DNA of 6,589 nt from Pseudomonadota bacterium (GCA_023435265.1 JAEYRZ010000020.1:1-6589), one strand, 5' to 3'; counted from the stretch's first letter, positions 1-6,386 are shown. Made by a program: numbers and translations. Notes: generated by a model not told the origin, from the sequence alone.

Positions 1-43
1 ACGTATGGTCGCCCTCGATTCTTAATCAAGCGGAGAAATCACC

Positions 44-298
44 ATGGGCGTTCACTCCCATCACTTCGTCGAAACCTATGAAGGCCTCGTCGGGTTCGGA
101 CTCGATCGCGAAACGGATGAAAAAACCGTTGCCTACTATCTCCAGAAGTTTTCAGACGACCGGCTTCTGGAAGTCATCCTGAAACGCATGGAGCATTCCG
201 AACTGGCCGCCGTTTTCGATCTGCTCAGTGCTTTGATGCGCAGGCACCTTGACGAATCCGAATATCATGCTTTGTTTCTAAAAGAAAACCATGCTTGA
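44..298 (+). CDS. Conserved small cytoplasmic protein of unknown function (84 aa)
   Basis: Function not known. The 84-residue product has no signal peptide, membrane segment or cysteines, so it should be cytosolic. The N-terminus is His/aromatic-rich (HSHHF at residues 5-9, then VETYEGLVGFGLDRETDEKT). Residues about 28-80 look mostly alpha-helical and are rich in Leu, Glu and Arg, ending in an acidic stretch with E-Y-H. I recall closely similar short 'cytoplasmic proteins' in Desulfobacterales, which supports a real gene, but this is memory and not a search. The start is well supported: GGAG at 32-35 lies 8 nt before the ATG. The next gene's better start is 10 nt after this stop, and an alternative ATG overlaps the stop, so the two are probably co-transcribed and perhaps translationally coupled. 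No promoter is visible in the 43 bases before it. Confidence 0.8.
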   Translation: MGVHSHHFVETYEGLVGFGLDRETDEKTVAYYLQKFSDDRLLEVILKRMEHSELAAVFDLLSALMRRHLDESEYHALFLKENHA

Positions 299-308
299 AA
301 GGAACCGC

Positions 309-1508
309 ATGCTGTCCGAAACCCAGCTGCAACGCTATGCCGAAGTGCTCTTGTGGGGTCTGCGAACCGCACGCCGCGACAGATACAAAAAAGGCGATAT
401 CGTAATGATCCGGCACCACATGGCGGCCGTACGCCTGGCGGAGCTCCTGCATGCGCGGCTGCTGGATCTCGGACTGCAACCGGTGATACAGCTGATTCCC
501 ACGCCCGGCATGGAGAAAAATCTGTTCGAGCGTGCCAGGAGCCGGCAACTCGACTTCTGGCCGCCGGGTGAAGATGTTTTGTATCAACACCTGAACGGCA
601 GCATATTTTTGTATGCGCCGGAATCGATCACGCATCTCAGCGGCATAGACCCAAAAAAAATCGCCCGCCACGCCCTGTCGCGCAAACCGCTGCGCGATAT
701 CCTGGACCGACGCGACGCGCAGGGGCTGTTCGGGTGGACGCTGTGCATGCTGCCCACCGCAGAGTTGGCCAAGCATGCTCAAATGGACCTCAAAACATAC
801 AGCCGGCAGATTGCAAAGGCCTGCCGCCTGAACCGCGACGACCCGGTGGGGGATTGGCAGGAGATCTACAAACAGGCGCAGCGGATCAAGAAATGGCTCA
901 ACAGCCTTTCGGTGGAATCGTTCCGGCTCGAATCAGACCGCATCGATCTTACGATCACGCCCGGTCTGCACCGGCAATGGGTCGGGCTTTCCGGCCACAA
1001 CATTCCCAGTTTCGAGCTTTTTACTTCTCCGGACTGGCGCGGCAGCGAAGGAATCTACTTCTCCAATCTGCCCTCCTACCGCAGCGGCAACCTGGTGCGC
1101 GACGTCCGGCTGGAATTCAAACGCGGCAGCGTTGTGAAAATTCAGGCCGCCGAGGGAGAATCCTTTACCAAGTTGCAGCTGGGCATGGACCGCGGCGCCA
1201 ATAAAATCGGCGAGTTTTCCCTGACGGACAAGCGTTTTTCCAAAATCGACCGTTTTATGGCCAACACGCTTTTCGACGAAAATTTCGGGGGCGCACACGG
1301 CAATTGCCATATTGCGCTGGGATCCTCGTATGCCGACACATTCGCCGGGGATCCGGCCCAACTGAGCCGCGAGCGCAAGCAGGAACTAGGGTTCAATGAC
1401 TCCGCCCTGCACTGGGATCTGGTCAATACGGAGAACAAGCGGGTGACCGCTTTTTTGAGTGGCGGCGGGCGGCAGTTGATCTACGAAAACGGTCTCTTCG
1501 CCTACTGA
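309..1508 (+). CDS. M29-family metallo-aminopeptidase (AmpS/AmpT-like)
   Basis: Predicted cytosolic metal-dependent aminopeptidase that removes N-terminal amino acids from peptides (MEROPS M29, COG2309). Counting from the ATG at 291, the family's metal and catalytic residues appear in the expected order: Glu242 in FELFTSPD, Glu308 in IGEFSLTD, His340 and Tyr347 in CHIALGSSY, then His374 and Asp376 in LHWDL. The N-terminal part (residues 10-130) carries the usual substrate-domain pattern, including GSIFLYAPESITHLSGIDP. Length (about 400 aa) is normal for M29. Start choice: the ATG at 291 overlaps the previous stop by 8 nt but has no Shine-Dalgarno; the ATG at 309 has AGGA at 300-303 with 5 nt spacing and gives MLSETQLQRYAEVL, so I prefer 309. 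It follows the 84-aa gene in one operon and ends 24 nt from the convergent response regulator. The family call is firm; substrate preference cannot be read from sequence. Confidence 0.9.
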   Translation: MLSETQLQRYAEVLLWGLRTARRDRYKKGDIVMIRHHMAAVRLAELLHARLLDLGLQPVIQLIPTPGMEKNLFERARSRQLDFWPPGEDVLYQHLNGSIFLYAPESITHLSGIDPKKIARHALSRKPLRDILDRRDAQGLFGWTLCMLPTAELAKHAQMDLKTYSRQIAKACRLNRDDPVGDWQEIYKQAQRIKKWLNSLSVESFRLESDRIDLTITPGLHRQWVGLSGHNIPSFELFTSPDWRGSEGIYFSNLPSYRSGNLVRDVRLEFKRGSVVKIQAAEGESFTKLQLGMDRGANKIGEFSLTDKRFSKIDRFMANTLFDENFGGAHGNCHIALGSSYADTFAGDPAQLSRERKQELGFNDSALHWDLVNTENKRVTAFLSGGGRQLIYENGLFAY

Positions 1509-1532
1509 CGGGGGTGGAACGGACAACAGGAT

Positions 1533-1892
1533 TCAAACCGCCGGATGGGTCTGAGCCAGGGATCGAGCCTTCTCGATCAGCGTGTGGATCGCAAACGGCT
1601 TATAGAGCACATCGTCGAAATCGCCGCACTGTAAGAGCCAGGGGGTTCCCGAAACCCCGATCACCGGCGTTTTGCGCCGTTCGGAATGGCGGATGTGCTG
1701 AACGACGGTGTGACCGTCCCGCCCGGGCATCCGTACATCCGTGATCACCAGATCGTAATCGCCGGATTCGAATTTGGCGATCCCACCCAGCGCGTTCTCA
1801 GCCGTTTCGACTGTGAAATTGACGCGGCTCAATGCCTGTTCGAGCATATCCCGGATCATCTGCTCATCGTCGATAACGAGTACCGAATACAT
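1533..1892 (-). CDS. Single-domain response regulator (CheY-like receiver)
   Basis: Stand-alone phosphoacceptor domain of a two-component system, 119 aa with no output domain. It would act by protein-protein contact or in a phosphorelay in the cytosol. Receiver landmarks from the ATG at 1892: the acidic pair Asp8-Asp9 (VLVIDDEQ), phosphoacceptor Asp52 (DLVITDVRMPGRDG), switch Ser81 (VIGVSGT), aromatic Tyr97 and invariant Lys98 in LYKPF. All residues needed for phosphorylation are present. The reading frame stays open upstream to 1967, but the start at 1892 is right: AAAGGG (complement of 1900-1905) sits 7 nt before it, and a strong promoter lies inside the would-be extension. It is transcribed convergently with the aminopeptidase. 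No histidine kinase is in the window, so its partner is unknown. Confidence 0.9.
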   Translation of the reverse strand: MYSVLVIDDEQMIRDMLEQALSRVNFTVETAENALGGIAKFESGDYDLVITDVRMPGRDGHTVVQHIRHSERRKTPVIGVSGTPWLLQCGDFDDVLYKPFAIHTLIEKARSLAQTHPAV

Positions 1893-1899
1893 TTCCGAA

Positions 1900-1905
1900 C
1901 CCTTT
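1900..1905 (-). promoter_or_regulatory. Ribosome binding site deciding the response-regulator start
   Basis: On the minus strand the sequence reads AAAGGG followed by 7 nt and then the ATG at 1892-1890. It decides against the longer open frame that starts at 1967. Confidence 0.7.
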
Positions 1906-1931
1906 CGCGTCATTGAACTCACAAGATGAGA

Positions 1932-1947
1932 GCACACTATATTGTGC
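1932..1947. promoter_or_regulatory. Imperfect palindrome over the -10 box (possible operator)
   Basis: The 16 bases GCACACTATATTGTGC match their own reverse complement at 14 of 16 positions, with perfect 5-bp arms GCACA and TGTGC. The palindrome covers the -10 element of the response-regulator promoter, where a bound repressor would block RNA polymerase. Symmetry and position are seen directly; operator function is inference, and no regulator family is recognised from the motif. Confidence 0.35.
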
Positions 1948-1963
1948 CCGATAAGGATGTCAA
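1936..1963 (-). promoter_or_regulatory. Near-consensus sigma-70 promoter for the response regulator
   Basis: Reading the minus strand, TTGACA (complement of 1958-1963, perfect -35) is followed by a 16-nt spacer and TATAGT (complement of 1936-1941, five of six -10 matches). The predicted transcription start is near 1929, giving a leader of roughly 37 nt before the ATG at 1892. This is the best promoter in the window by consensus. Confidence 0.75.
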
Positions 1964-1991
1964 GCACAACGGATTGGTTTTTCTGCCCCGA

Positions 1992-2023
1992 ATTGGGCCG
2001 GTGCCCGGCCGAATCCCCTTTTT
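1992..2023 (+). terminator. GC-rich hairpin followed by T5; possible terminator
   Basis: GGCCGG (1996-2001) pairs with CCGGCC (2005-2010) across a 3-nt loop. Outside a G/G mismatch, ATT (1992-1994) pairs with AAT (2012-2014). On the plus strand this is followed by CCCC and then TTTTT (2019-2023). The hairpin is strong, but the T run starts 4 nt past the stem and no gene on the plus strand ends nearby: the aminopeptidase stops about 480 nt upstream. It could instead limit antisense read-through or be a protein-binding site beside the response-regulator promoter. Confidence 0.3.
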
Positions 2024-2047
2024 GCGGCGAGCGACGAATCGCGGCCG

Positions 2048-2076
2048 TTAGTAGATAACTACAGGCAAGCTGTCAA
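2048..2076 (-). promoter_or_regulatory. Weak second promoter-like sequence upstream of the response regulator
   Basis: On the minus strand a perfect TTGACA (complement of 2071-2076) is followed by a 17-nt spacer and TACTAA (complement of 2048-2053), which matches only three of six -10 positions. It points toward the response regulator about 155 nt further on. It may be a minor promoter or a chance match. Confidence 0.2.
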
Positions 2077-2230
2077 CGCGGAGGCCCGGTACCTGCCGGC
2101 GGTTTGCTTGTAAAAGCGCTGAAACCGCTCCAAGTTCTGGTAATGATTGCTTTTCGGTTGGTTGCGGATGCCGGCGCGCGGGTTTGCGCATTCACGAGGA
2201 GTGGTCGGAAAATCATCGACATAGACATTT

Positions 2231-2249
2231 TTTGAACATTCTTTGAACA
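2231..2249. repeat. Tandem TTTGAACA direct repeat, 11-bp period
   Basis: TTTGAACA occurs at 2231-2238 and again at 2242-2249, an 11-bp step or about one helical turn. On the minus strand its core reads GTTC-N7-GTTC. Evenly phased direct repeats often mark binding sites for dimeric regulators, but no gene start lies close by. Confidence 0.3.
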
Positions 2250-2364
2250 ATACGCCGGCGCGGCTACGCTTCAGATTTTGCGGTTTTTTGCAGGAATGCT
2301 TTCGATTTTATGCTCTGCGGCAAAGCGGCGCGCACACGGCAAGGCGGGATTCCCAGGCACTGGA

Positions 2365-2862
2365 TCACACTTTATATTTTCCGAAATCCTCGGGGGAAAG
2401 CTTCTCCAGGTATTCCGCCCACTTCTTGCCCTCTTCGCTTTTATCCAGCACCTCTACCTGACCTTCATCGCGCTTTGATTTCTGGATCACCTTGTCATCC
2501 ACATAAATCGGCGCCTGAAACCGCAGGGCAATGGCGATCGCGTCGCTGGGGCGGGCATCCATGGTGAATGTCTGGTCCTGGCCGCTGAAATGGATCACTG
2601 CGAAAAAGGTATTGTCCCGCAGATCGCATACTTCCACCTTGGCCACGGAAACTTTCAGGAATTGTGAGAAATTCTTGAAAAGGTCATGCGTCATCGGCCG
2701 CTCGAACTCGATATTCTGCAGCGCGGAGGCGATGGCGGTGGCTTCGAGCAAACCGATCCAGATGGGGATCGCCTGCTCTCCCTCTTCGGTTTTCAGGATG
2801 ATGATCGGTGTATTGGACGCAGGATCGATGGTCAGCCCCGCGATATTCGCTTTATGCAGCAT
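2365..2862 (-). CDS. Bifunctional nuclease family protein (BFN, DUF151)
   Basis: Predicted small cytosolic protein of the BFN/DUF151 family (PF02577); plant members have been reported to have DNase and RNase activity, while bacterial roles are poorly defined. From the ATG at 2862 the product is 165 aa, the usual size. Family blocks: AIPIWIGLLEATAIASAL (residues 31-48), RPMTHDLF (55-62) and MDARPSDAIAIALRFQAPIYV (101-121), followed by a charged helical tail ending SPEDFGKYKV. The frame is open to 2928, but the start at 2862 has a strong ribosome binding site (AAAGGAG, 9 nt spacing) and begins the conserved MLHKANIAGLTID. The gene overlaps the end of miaB by 11 nt (2852-2862), so translation is probably coupled. 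The family is clear; actual nuclease activity here is unproven. Confidence 0.9.
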   Translation of the reverse strand: MLHKANIAGLTIDPASNTPIIILKTEEGEQAIPIWIGLLEATAIASALQNIEFERPMTHDLFKNFSQFLKVSVAKVEVCDLRDNTFFAVIHFSGQDQTFTMDARPSDAIAIALRFQAPIYVDDKVIQKSKRDEGQVEVLDKSEEGKKWAEYLEKLSPEDFGKYKV

Positions 2863-4261
2863 ACCCGTGATCTCCTTTCTCGCAAACCCGGACGTCCGAA
2901 GGGGCTTGGGCGATACGTCCCCACACACAGTGCGGCAGGGCTTTTTGTATCATGATATCCATCAACCGGCCTGTCAACCGTTCACTTTCCGAATTCAGGC
3001 AGTCACCGCGGCTGAAATGAACGATGCAGTTCCCGCTGGTCCGGCCCGACCACTGCCGCGCGTCGGCCCGCGCTTCGTGCGCCCCCCGGTCAGGTCCGTC
3101 CACCAGAACGCGTTGCGTTGTTCCCACCAGGGATCGATGTTTGTTCAGGGTCTCCGCCGCCTGGCGCTCCAGAACCGTATTCAGGCGTTCCTTCTTGACC
3201 GATTCCGGTATCTTGCGGTCGAAATGCACGGCCGGCGCATTGGGCCGATCGGAATAGGCGAAGGCGAACAGCCCGTCGAAGGCCACCTCGCGCATGAGAT
3301 CGAGCGTGGCTTCGAAATCGTCCTCGGTTTCGCCTGGAAAGCCGACGATGATATCCGAGGTGATGGCGATATCCGGGCATACGGCCCTGAGGCGGTCCAC
3401 CTTCTTGAGATAATCCTCCCGCGTGTAGCGGCGGTTCATGCGTTTCAGAACAGCATCCGAGCCGGACTGCACCGGCAGGTGGATATGCCGGCACAGCTTT
3501 TCCAGCCGGCCGAAGGATTGCACCAGATCCTCCGAAAGATCCTTGGGATGGCTCGTCGTGAAGCGGATGCGCGCCAACCCATCCACCCGATTGACCTGAT
3601 CGAGCAGTCCGGCGAATGTGCCCGACCCTTCTTTGAGGCCGTAGCTGTTGACATTCTGGCCCAGCAGGATCACTTCACGGACCCCGCGCGCGACCAGATG
3701 GCGGATCTCCCGCAGGATGTCGTCCGGGGCGCGGCTGTTTTCGCGGCCGCGCACGTAAGGTACGACGCAGTAGGTGCAGTAATTGTCGCAGCCCCGCATG
3801 ATGGTCAGGAAGGCGCTCACTTCCGATTGCGGATAAGGGCCAAGGGCGAAGTCTTCCGCATCGAGCGCATCGGTCATGCGCACATCCACCAGCCGGGAGC
3901 GGGTGCGCTGAATCCGCTCGATCAGCCGGGGCAACCGCGCGATGGCCTGGGTTCCGAAGACCAGGTCGATGAACGGCATGCGCCGCAGAATGCGTTCGCC
4001 CTCCTGCTGCGCCACGCACCCTCCGATGCCGATGATCAGTTCGGGTTTATCCTGCTTGAGCGGGGCCAGGCGGCCGAGAAAGCTGAAGGCTTTCTGCTCC
4101 GCTTTTTCACGTATGGAGCAGGTATTGAGGATGATCAGGTCGGCCTGGGCCGGATCATCGGTGGCCGTATACCCCAGGGGCGCCAGGCGATTGCGGATCT
4201 GTCCGGAATCGTAGACATTCATCTGGCATCCCATGGTCTGGATGTAAAGATATCGTGACAT
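2852..4261 (-). CDS. miaB: tRNA-2-methylthio-N6-dimethylallyladenosine synthase (MiaB)
   Basis: Radical-SAM methylthiotransferase that converts i6A37 to ms2i6A37 in tRNAs reading UNN codons, using two [4Fe-4S] clusters. The 469-aa product shows all three domains. The N-terminal UPF0004 domain has Cys12 (QTMGCQMN), Cys48 (LNTCSIREKAEQKA) and Cys82 (GIGGCVAQQEGE). The radical-SAM core has the CX3CX2C motif Cys158-Cys162-Cys165 (IMRGCDNYCTYCVVPYVRGRE) plus LLGQNVNSYG, RFTTSHPKD, HLPVQSGSD and DIIVGFPGETEDDF. A C-terminal TRAM domain covers about 380-448 (GRTSGNCIVHF). The usual SxRPGTPA segment reads SDRPNAPA. About 20 residues follow the TRAM domain. Start at 4261: the ribosome binding site AAAGG overlaps the upstream gene's TAA. 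It sits 6 nt after the DUF4911-like gene and overlaps bfn by 11 nt. MiaA is not in the window. Confidence 0.97.
   Translation of the reverse strand: MSRYLYIQTMGCQMNVYDSGQIRNRLAPLGYTATDDPAQADLIILNTCSIREKAEQKAFSFLGRLAPLKQDKPELIIGIGGCVAQQEGERILRRMPFIDLVFGTQAIARLPRLIERIQRTRSRLVDVRMTDALDAEDFALGPYPQSEVSAFLTIMRGCDNYCTYCVVPYVRGRENSRAPDDILREIRHLVARGVREVILLGQNVNSYGLKEGSGTFAGLLDQVNRVDGLARIRFTTSHPKDLSEDLVQSFGRLEKLCRHIHLPVQSGSDAVLKRMNRRYTREDYLKKVDRLRAVCPDIAITSDIIVGFPGETEDDFEATLDLMREVAFDGLFAFAYSDRPNAPAVHFDRKIPESVKKERLNTVLERQAAETLNKHRSLVGTTQRVLVDGPDRGAHEARADARQWSGRTSGNCIVHFSRGDCLNSESERLTGRLMDIMIQKALPHCVWGRIAQAPSDVRVCEKGDHGYAA
2871..2878 (-). promoter_or_regulatory. Strong ribosome binding site for bfn inside miaB
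   Basis: The minus strand reads AAAGGAGA (complement of 2871-2878), with 9 nt between GGAG and the ATG at 2862. It lies within the last codons of miaB and fixes the downstream start despite the longer open frame. Confidence 0.75.
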
Positions 4262-4267
4262 AGACCT

Positions 4268-4510
4268 TTAGTGACCGGCAGGTCCGGCAGGCGGCGGATC
4301 GCAGGGTTCCAGCATGATCGTTCCGGCGAGATCGGCCATTACCGAAGCGGCCAGTGTCTCTGCGCCCGGTGCCACCGACAAAACCACCCGGCCTGCCTCA
4401 CGGTCCAGCGTGGTCAGGATGGCCAGCCCGTCATACCCTTCGAAGATGTAGCGGATAAAGCTGATCCGGCTCCGGTCGACGCGGTAATAAAATTTACTCG
4501 TGCTTTTCAT
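4268..4510 (-). CDS. Small DUF4911-like protein upstream of miaB
   Basis: An 80-aa protein of unknown biochemical role. It resembles the DUF4911 family: a beta-like YYRVDRSRISFIRYIFEGY followed by DGLAILTTLD (residues 27-36) and RVVLSVAPGAE (41-51), then a short helix and a Pro-rich tail (CDPPPAGPAGH). The pattern suggests a small ACT- or swapped-hairpin-like alpha/beta fold, which is inference. There is no signal peptide or membrane span. Start is uncertain: the ATG at 4510 gives MKSTSKFYY; a TTG at 4516 adds two residues. Neither has a clear ribosome binding site. It is the first gene of the operon with miaB (6-nt gap, with miaB's ribosome binding site overlapping this TAA), so a role near tRNA modification or its regulation is conceivable but unproven. 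Confidence 0.75.
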   Translation of the reverse strand: MKSTSKFYYRVDRSRISFIRYIFEGYDGLAILTTLDREAGRVVLSVAPGAETLAASVMADLAGTIMLEPCDPPPAGPAGH

Positions 4511-4590
4511 CGTCAAACGGTGTGTTTACAACCGAAAGACCCTTGGGCACAACCTTTTTTACAGTTCGAGTCCAAGCTATTGTCCTTGTC

Positions 4591-4608
4591 CCCTGGTTCG
4601 ATCTAGGG
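4591..4608 (+). promoter_or_regulatory. Short hairpin in the recJ leader covering a possible Shine-Dalgarno
   Basis: CCCTGG (4591-4596) pairs with CTAGGG (4603-4608), with one G-T wobble and a 6-nt loop. The 3' arm contains AGGG, the only Shine-Dalgarno-like sequence before recJ's ATG at 4621 (12 nt spacing, on the long side). If used, it would be partly masked by the hairpin. Pairing is seen directly; a regulatory effect is inference. Confidence 0.3.
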
Positions 4609-4620
4609 TATGGCGCTCGC

Positions 4621-6330
4621 ATGCAGATGCAATGGAATATTTTGCAGCCCGATCCCGCATGCGTCAAAATGCTCCAATCCCATCTGCAGTGCCATCCTGT
4701 AACGGCCGCCGTACTGGCCAACCGCCGTATTACCTCCCCTCAATCCGCCGGTGCGTTCATTCATCCCGCCTTGGACGCCCTGCCGCCGCCCGAGGCGCTG
4801 ACCGGCATGGCGCAGGCCGTCGAGCGAATCTGTGCGGCGATCCGCCGTCGCCAAAGAATCCTGATTGTCGGCGACTACGATGTGGACGGCATCACGGCGG
4901 CGGCGATTCTGCTTCTGTTTCTGAAATCGGCGGAAGCGGATGTGATCTGTCATCTGCCCCACCGGATCGAGGAAGGTTATGGCTTTCATCCGGCCCAGGT
5001 GACCCGGCTGGCGGTGCCCCGGGGCGTCGGACTGATCATCACCGTCGATTGCGGCATCGGAAGCGATGCCGCCGTGGCTGCGGCCGGACGATTCGGCATC
5101 GACGTGATCGTGACCGATCACCACGCCATCGGCGCAACGCTGCCCGCGGCGCATGCCGTTCTGAACCCTAAACGGGACGGCGAAAGCGGCCCCTTGTATC
5201 ATCTGGCAGGCGTCGGCGTCGCCTTCTATCTGACCATCGCGCTGCGCGCCGCCCTGCGGGCCGAAGGATGGTGGCGCCTGCGCCCCGAACCGAATTTAAA
5301 AGCGCTGTGCGACCTGGTCGCACTGGGCACCGTGGCCGACATCGTTCCACTGCTGGGGGTCAACCGCGTTCTGACCAAAGCCGGACTGGATCAGATCAAC
5401 CTTCTGGCGCGTCCCGGCATCAAAACGCTGTTGAATGCCAACGGTACGCCGCCGCAACCGGTCGGTTCGGAGGATATCGCCTTTCGGCTGGCGCCGCGCC
5501 TCAATGCCGCCGGCCGCATGGCGCATGCGGGTCTGGCTTTTGAACTGCTGTGCGCGGCGACAGAGGGTGAGGCCCGAAAACTGGCCGAAACCCTGAATGC
5601 TCTGAACCAGCGGCGGCAGCAAATCGAACGTCAGATCTGCGCCGAAATCGTCGATCGCCTCGAAAGCCGGCCCGATCTGTTGAAGCGCAAGTCGCTGGTG
5701 CTGGCCGGCGCCGATTGGCATCTGGGAGTGCTCGGAATCGTGGCCGCCAAGTTGGCCGCGCGCTACTACCGCCCGGTGATCCTGATCGCCGCGCAGGGCG
5801 GGGTGGGGAAAGGCTCGGGGCGCAGTATCCCCGGAGTCGATTTGTATGCTGCGCTGAGCCGCTGCGCGCCTTTGCTGACCTCTTTCGGAGGGCATCGCCT
5901 GGCGGCGGGATTGACGCTGCCAACGGCCGCTATCGAAAAACTGAGGAGCGCTTTCGACGAAGCGGTGGCCGATGCATTGCCGGAGACGCTGCCGGGGCCT
6001 CAACTGAACATCGATTGCGAAGTGCGTTTCGATCAGATCACACCCGAACTGCTTACCGAACTCGCGCGGCTCGAACCCTTCGGAGCCGATAATCCGCCGC
6101 CGCTTTTCATGGCCCGCGACGTCCATGTCACCACAGCCTGCCTGGTCGGACAGTCGCGCCATCGACGCATGGTCCTCTGTCAGGCCGACCATTGCCGCAC
6201 GGTCGGGGCCATCCAGTTCAATCAGGCCTCGGAGTGCCCCGGCACCACTTTCTTCCAAAGGATGGCGTTTCGGCTGCAGTGGAACCGCTACCGGGGCGCC
6301 AGGGAGGTTCAAATTGTCGTCGAGGCCTGA
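4621..6330 (+). CDS. recJ: Single-stranded-DNA-specific exonuclease RecJ
   Basis: 5'-3' exonuclease on single-stranded DNA, acting in RecF-pathway recombination, mismatch repair and base-excision repair with metal cofactors. From the ATG at 4621 the product is 569 aa, close to E. coli RecJ. DHH phosphoesterase motifs: GDYDVDG (residues 84-90; Asp85, Asp87, Asp89), ITVDCG (Asp143), VTDHHA (Asp166-His167-His168), and LVALGTVADIVPL (Asp240). The DHHA1 domain has LGVLGIVAAKLAARYYRP, GKGSGRSIPGVDL and SFGGHRLAAG (421-430). The C-terminal OB-like domain contains EPFGADNPPPLF. All core residues are present, so it should be active. The frame is open back to a GTG at 4522, but those 33 residues are unlike RecJ. 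The true start is 4621 or the in-frame ATG at 4627 (MQWNILQPDP); ribosome binding signals are weak for both. It is divergent from the miaB operon across about 110 bp. Confidence 0.96.
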   Translation: MQMQWNILQPDPACVKMLQSHLQCHPVTAAVLANRRITSPQSAGAFIHPALDALPPPEALTGMAQAVERICAAIRRRQRILIVGDYDVDGITAAAILLLFLKSAEADVICHLPHRIEEGYGFHPAQVTRLAVPRGVGLIITVDCGIGSDAAVAAAGRFGIDVIVTDHHAIGATLPAAHAVLNPKRDGESGPLYHLAGVGVAFYLTIALRAALRAEGWWRLRPEPNLKALCDLVALGTVADIVPLLGVNRVLTKAGLDQINLLARPGIKTLLNANGTPPQPVGSEDIAFRLAPRLNAAGRMAHAGLAFELLCAATEGEARKLAETLNALNQRRQQIERQICAEIVDRLESRPDLLKRKSLVLAGADWHLGVLGIVAAKLAARYYRPVILIAAQGGVGKGSGRSIPGVDLYAALSRCAPLLTSFGGHRLAAGLTLPTAAIEKLRSAFDEAVADALPETLPGPQLNIDCEVRFDQITPELLTELARLEPFGADNPPPLFMARDVHVTTACLVGQSRHRRMVLCQADHCRTVGAIQFNQASECPGTTFFQRMAFRLQWNRYRGAREVQIVVEA

Positions 6331-6386
6331 CCCTGAGGCCGGCCGGTGCGCGCCCGATTGGCGCATCGCGATCGTACCTGCGGGCG

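Larger units (their letters stand above)
1968..2364. other. Gene-poor intergenic region between response regulator and bfn operon
   Basis: About 400 bases with no convincing gene. It contains a GC-rich inverted repeat followed by T residues (1992-2023), a weak second promoter-like pair on the minus strand (2048-2076), and an 11-bp-spaced direct repeat (2231-2249). The only open frame of note (2250-2059, minus, 63 codons) starts at TTG, lacks a ribosome binding site and resembles nothing I know. I see no tRNA cloverleaf and no clear terminator for the bfn operon, whose transcripts run into this region. Confidence 0.6.

Noticed and set aside
2..25. Possible tail of an upstream gene (frame ending VALDS then TAA)
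   Set aside because: Only seven codons are available, with nothing to distinguish them from a chance open frame.
225..782. 185-codon minus-strand frame opposite the aminopeptidase
   Set aside because: Lies antisense to a clear M29 gene, with no family resemblance.
1893..1967. 25-residue N-terminal extension of the response regulator
   Set aside because: The promoter lies inside it, and the ATG at 1892 has its own ribosome binding site and begins the receiver fold exactly.
2059..2250. 63-codon minus-strand frame in the intergenic region
   Set aside because: Only a TTG start, no ribosome binding site, no recognisable motif; more likely random open frame.
2531..4258. 575-codon open frame on the plus strand, antisense to miaB and bfn
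   Set aside because: It mirrors the codons of two certain genes on the other strand, lacks a ribosome binding site and has no recognisable domain. Long antisense frames are common opposite GC-rich genes.
4564..4604. tRNA T-loop-like strings (GTTCGAGTCC, GGTTCGATCT)
   Set aside because: Flanking bases do not form a T stem with the required closing pair, and no D arm, anticodon arm or acceptor stem could be fitted.
4522..4620. 33-residue N-terminal extension of RecJ from a GTG
   Set aside because: Unlike RecJ N-termini, no ribosome binding site, and it would fill the divergent promoter region.
6322..6340. GGCCT/AGGCC hairpin at the recJ stop as a terminator
   Set aside because: Only 5 bp and followed by GC-rich sequence with no T run.
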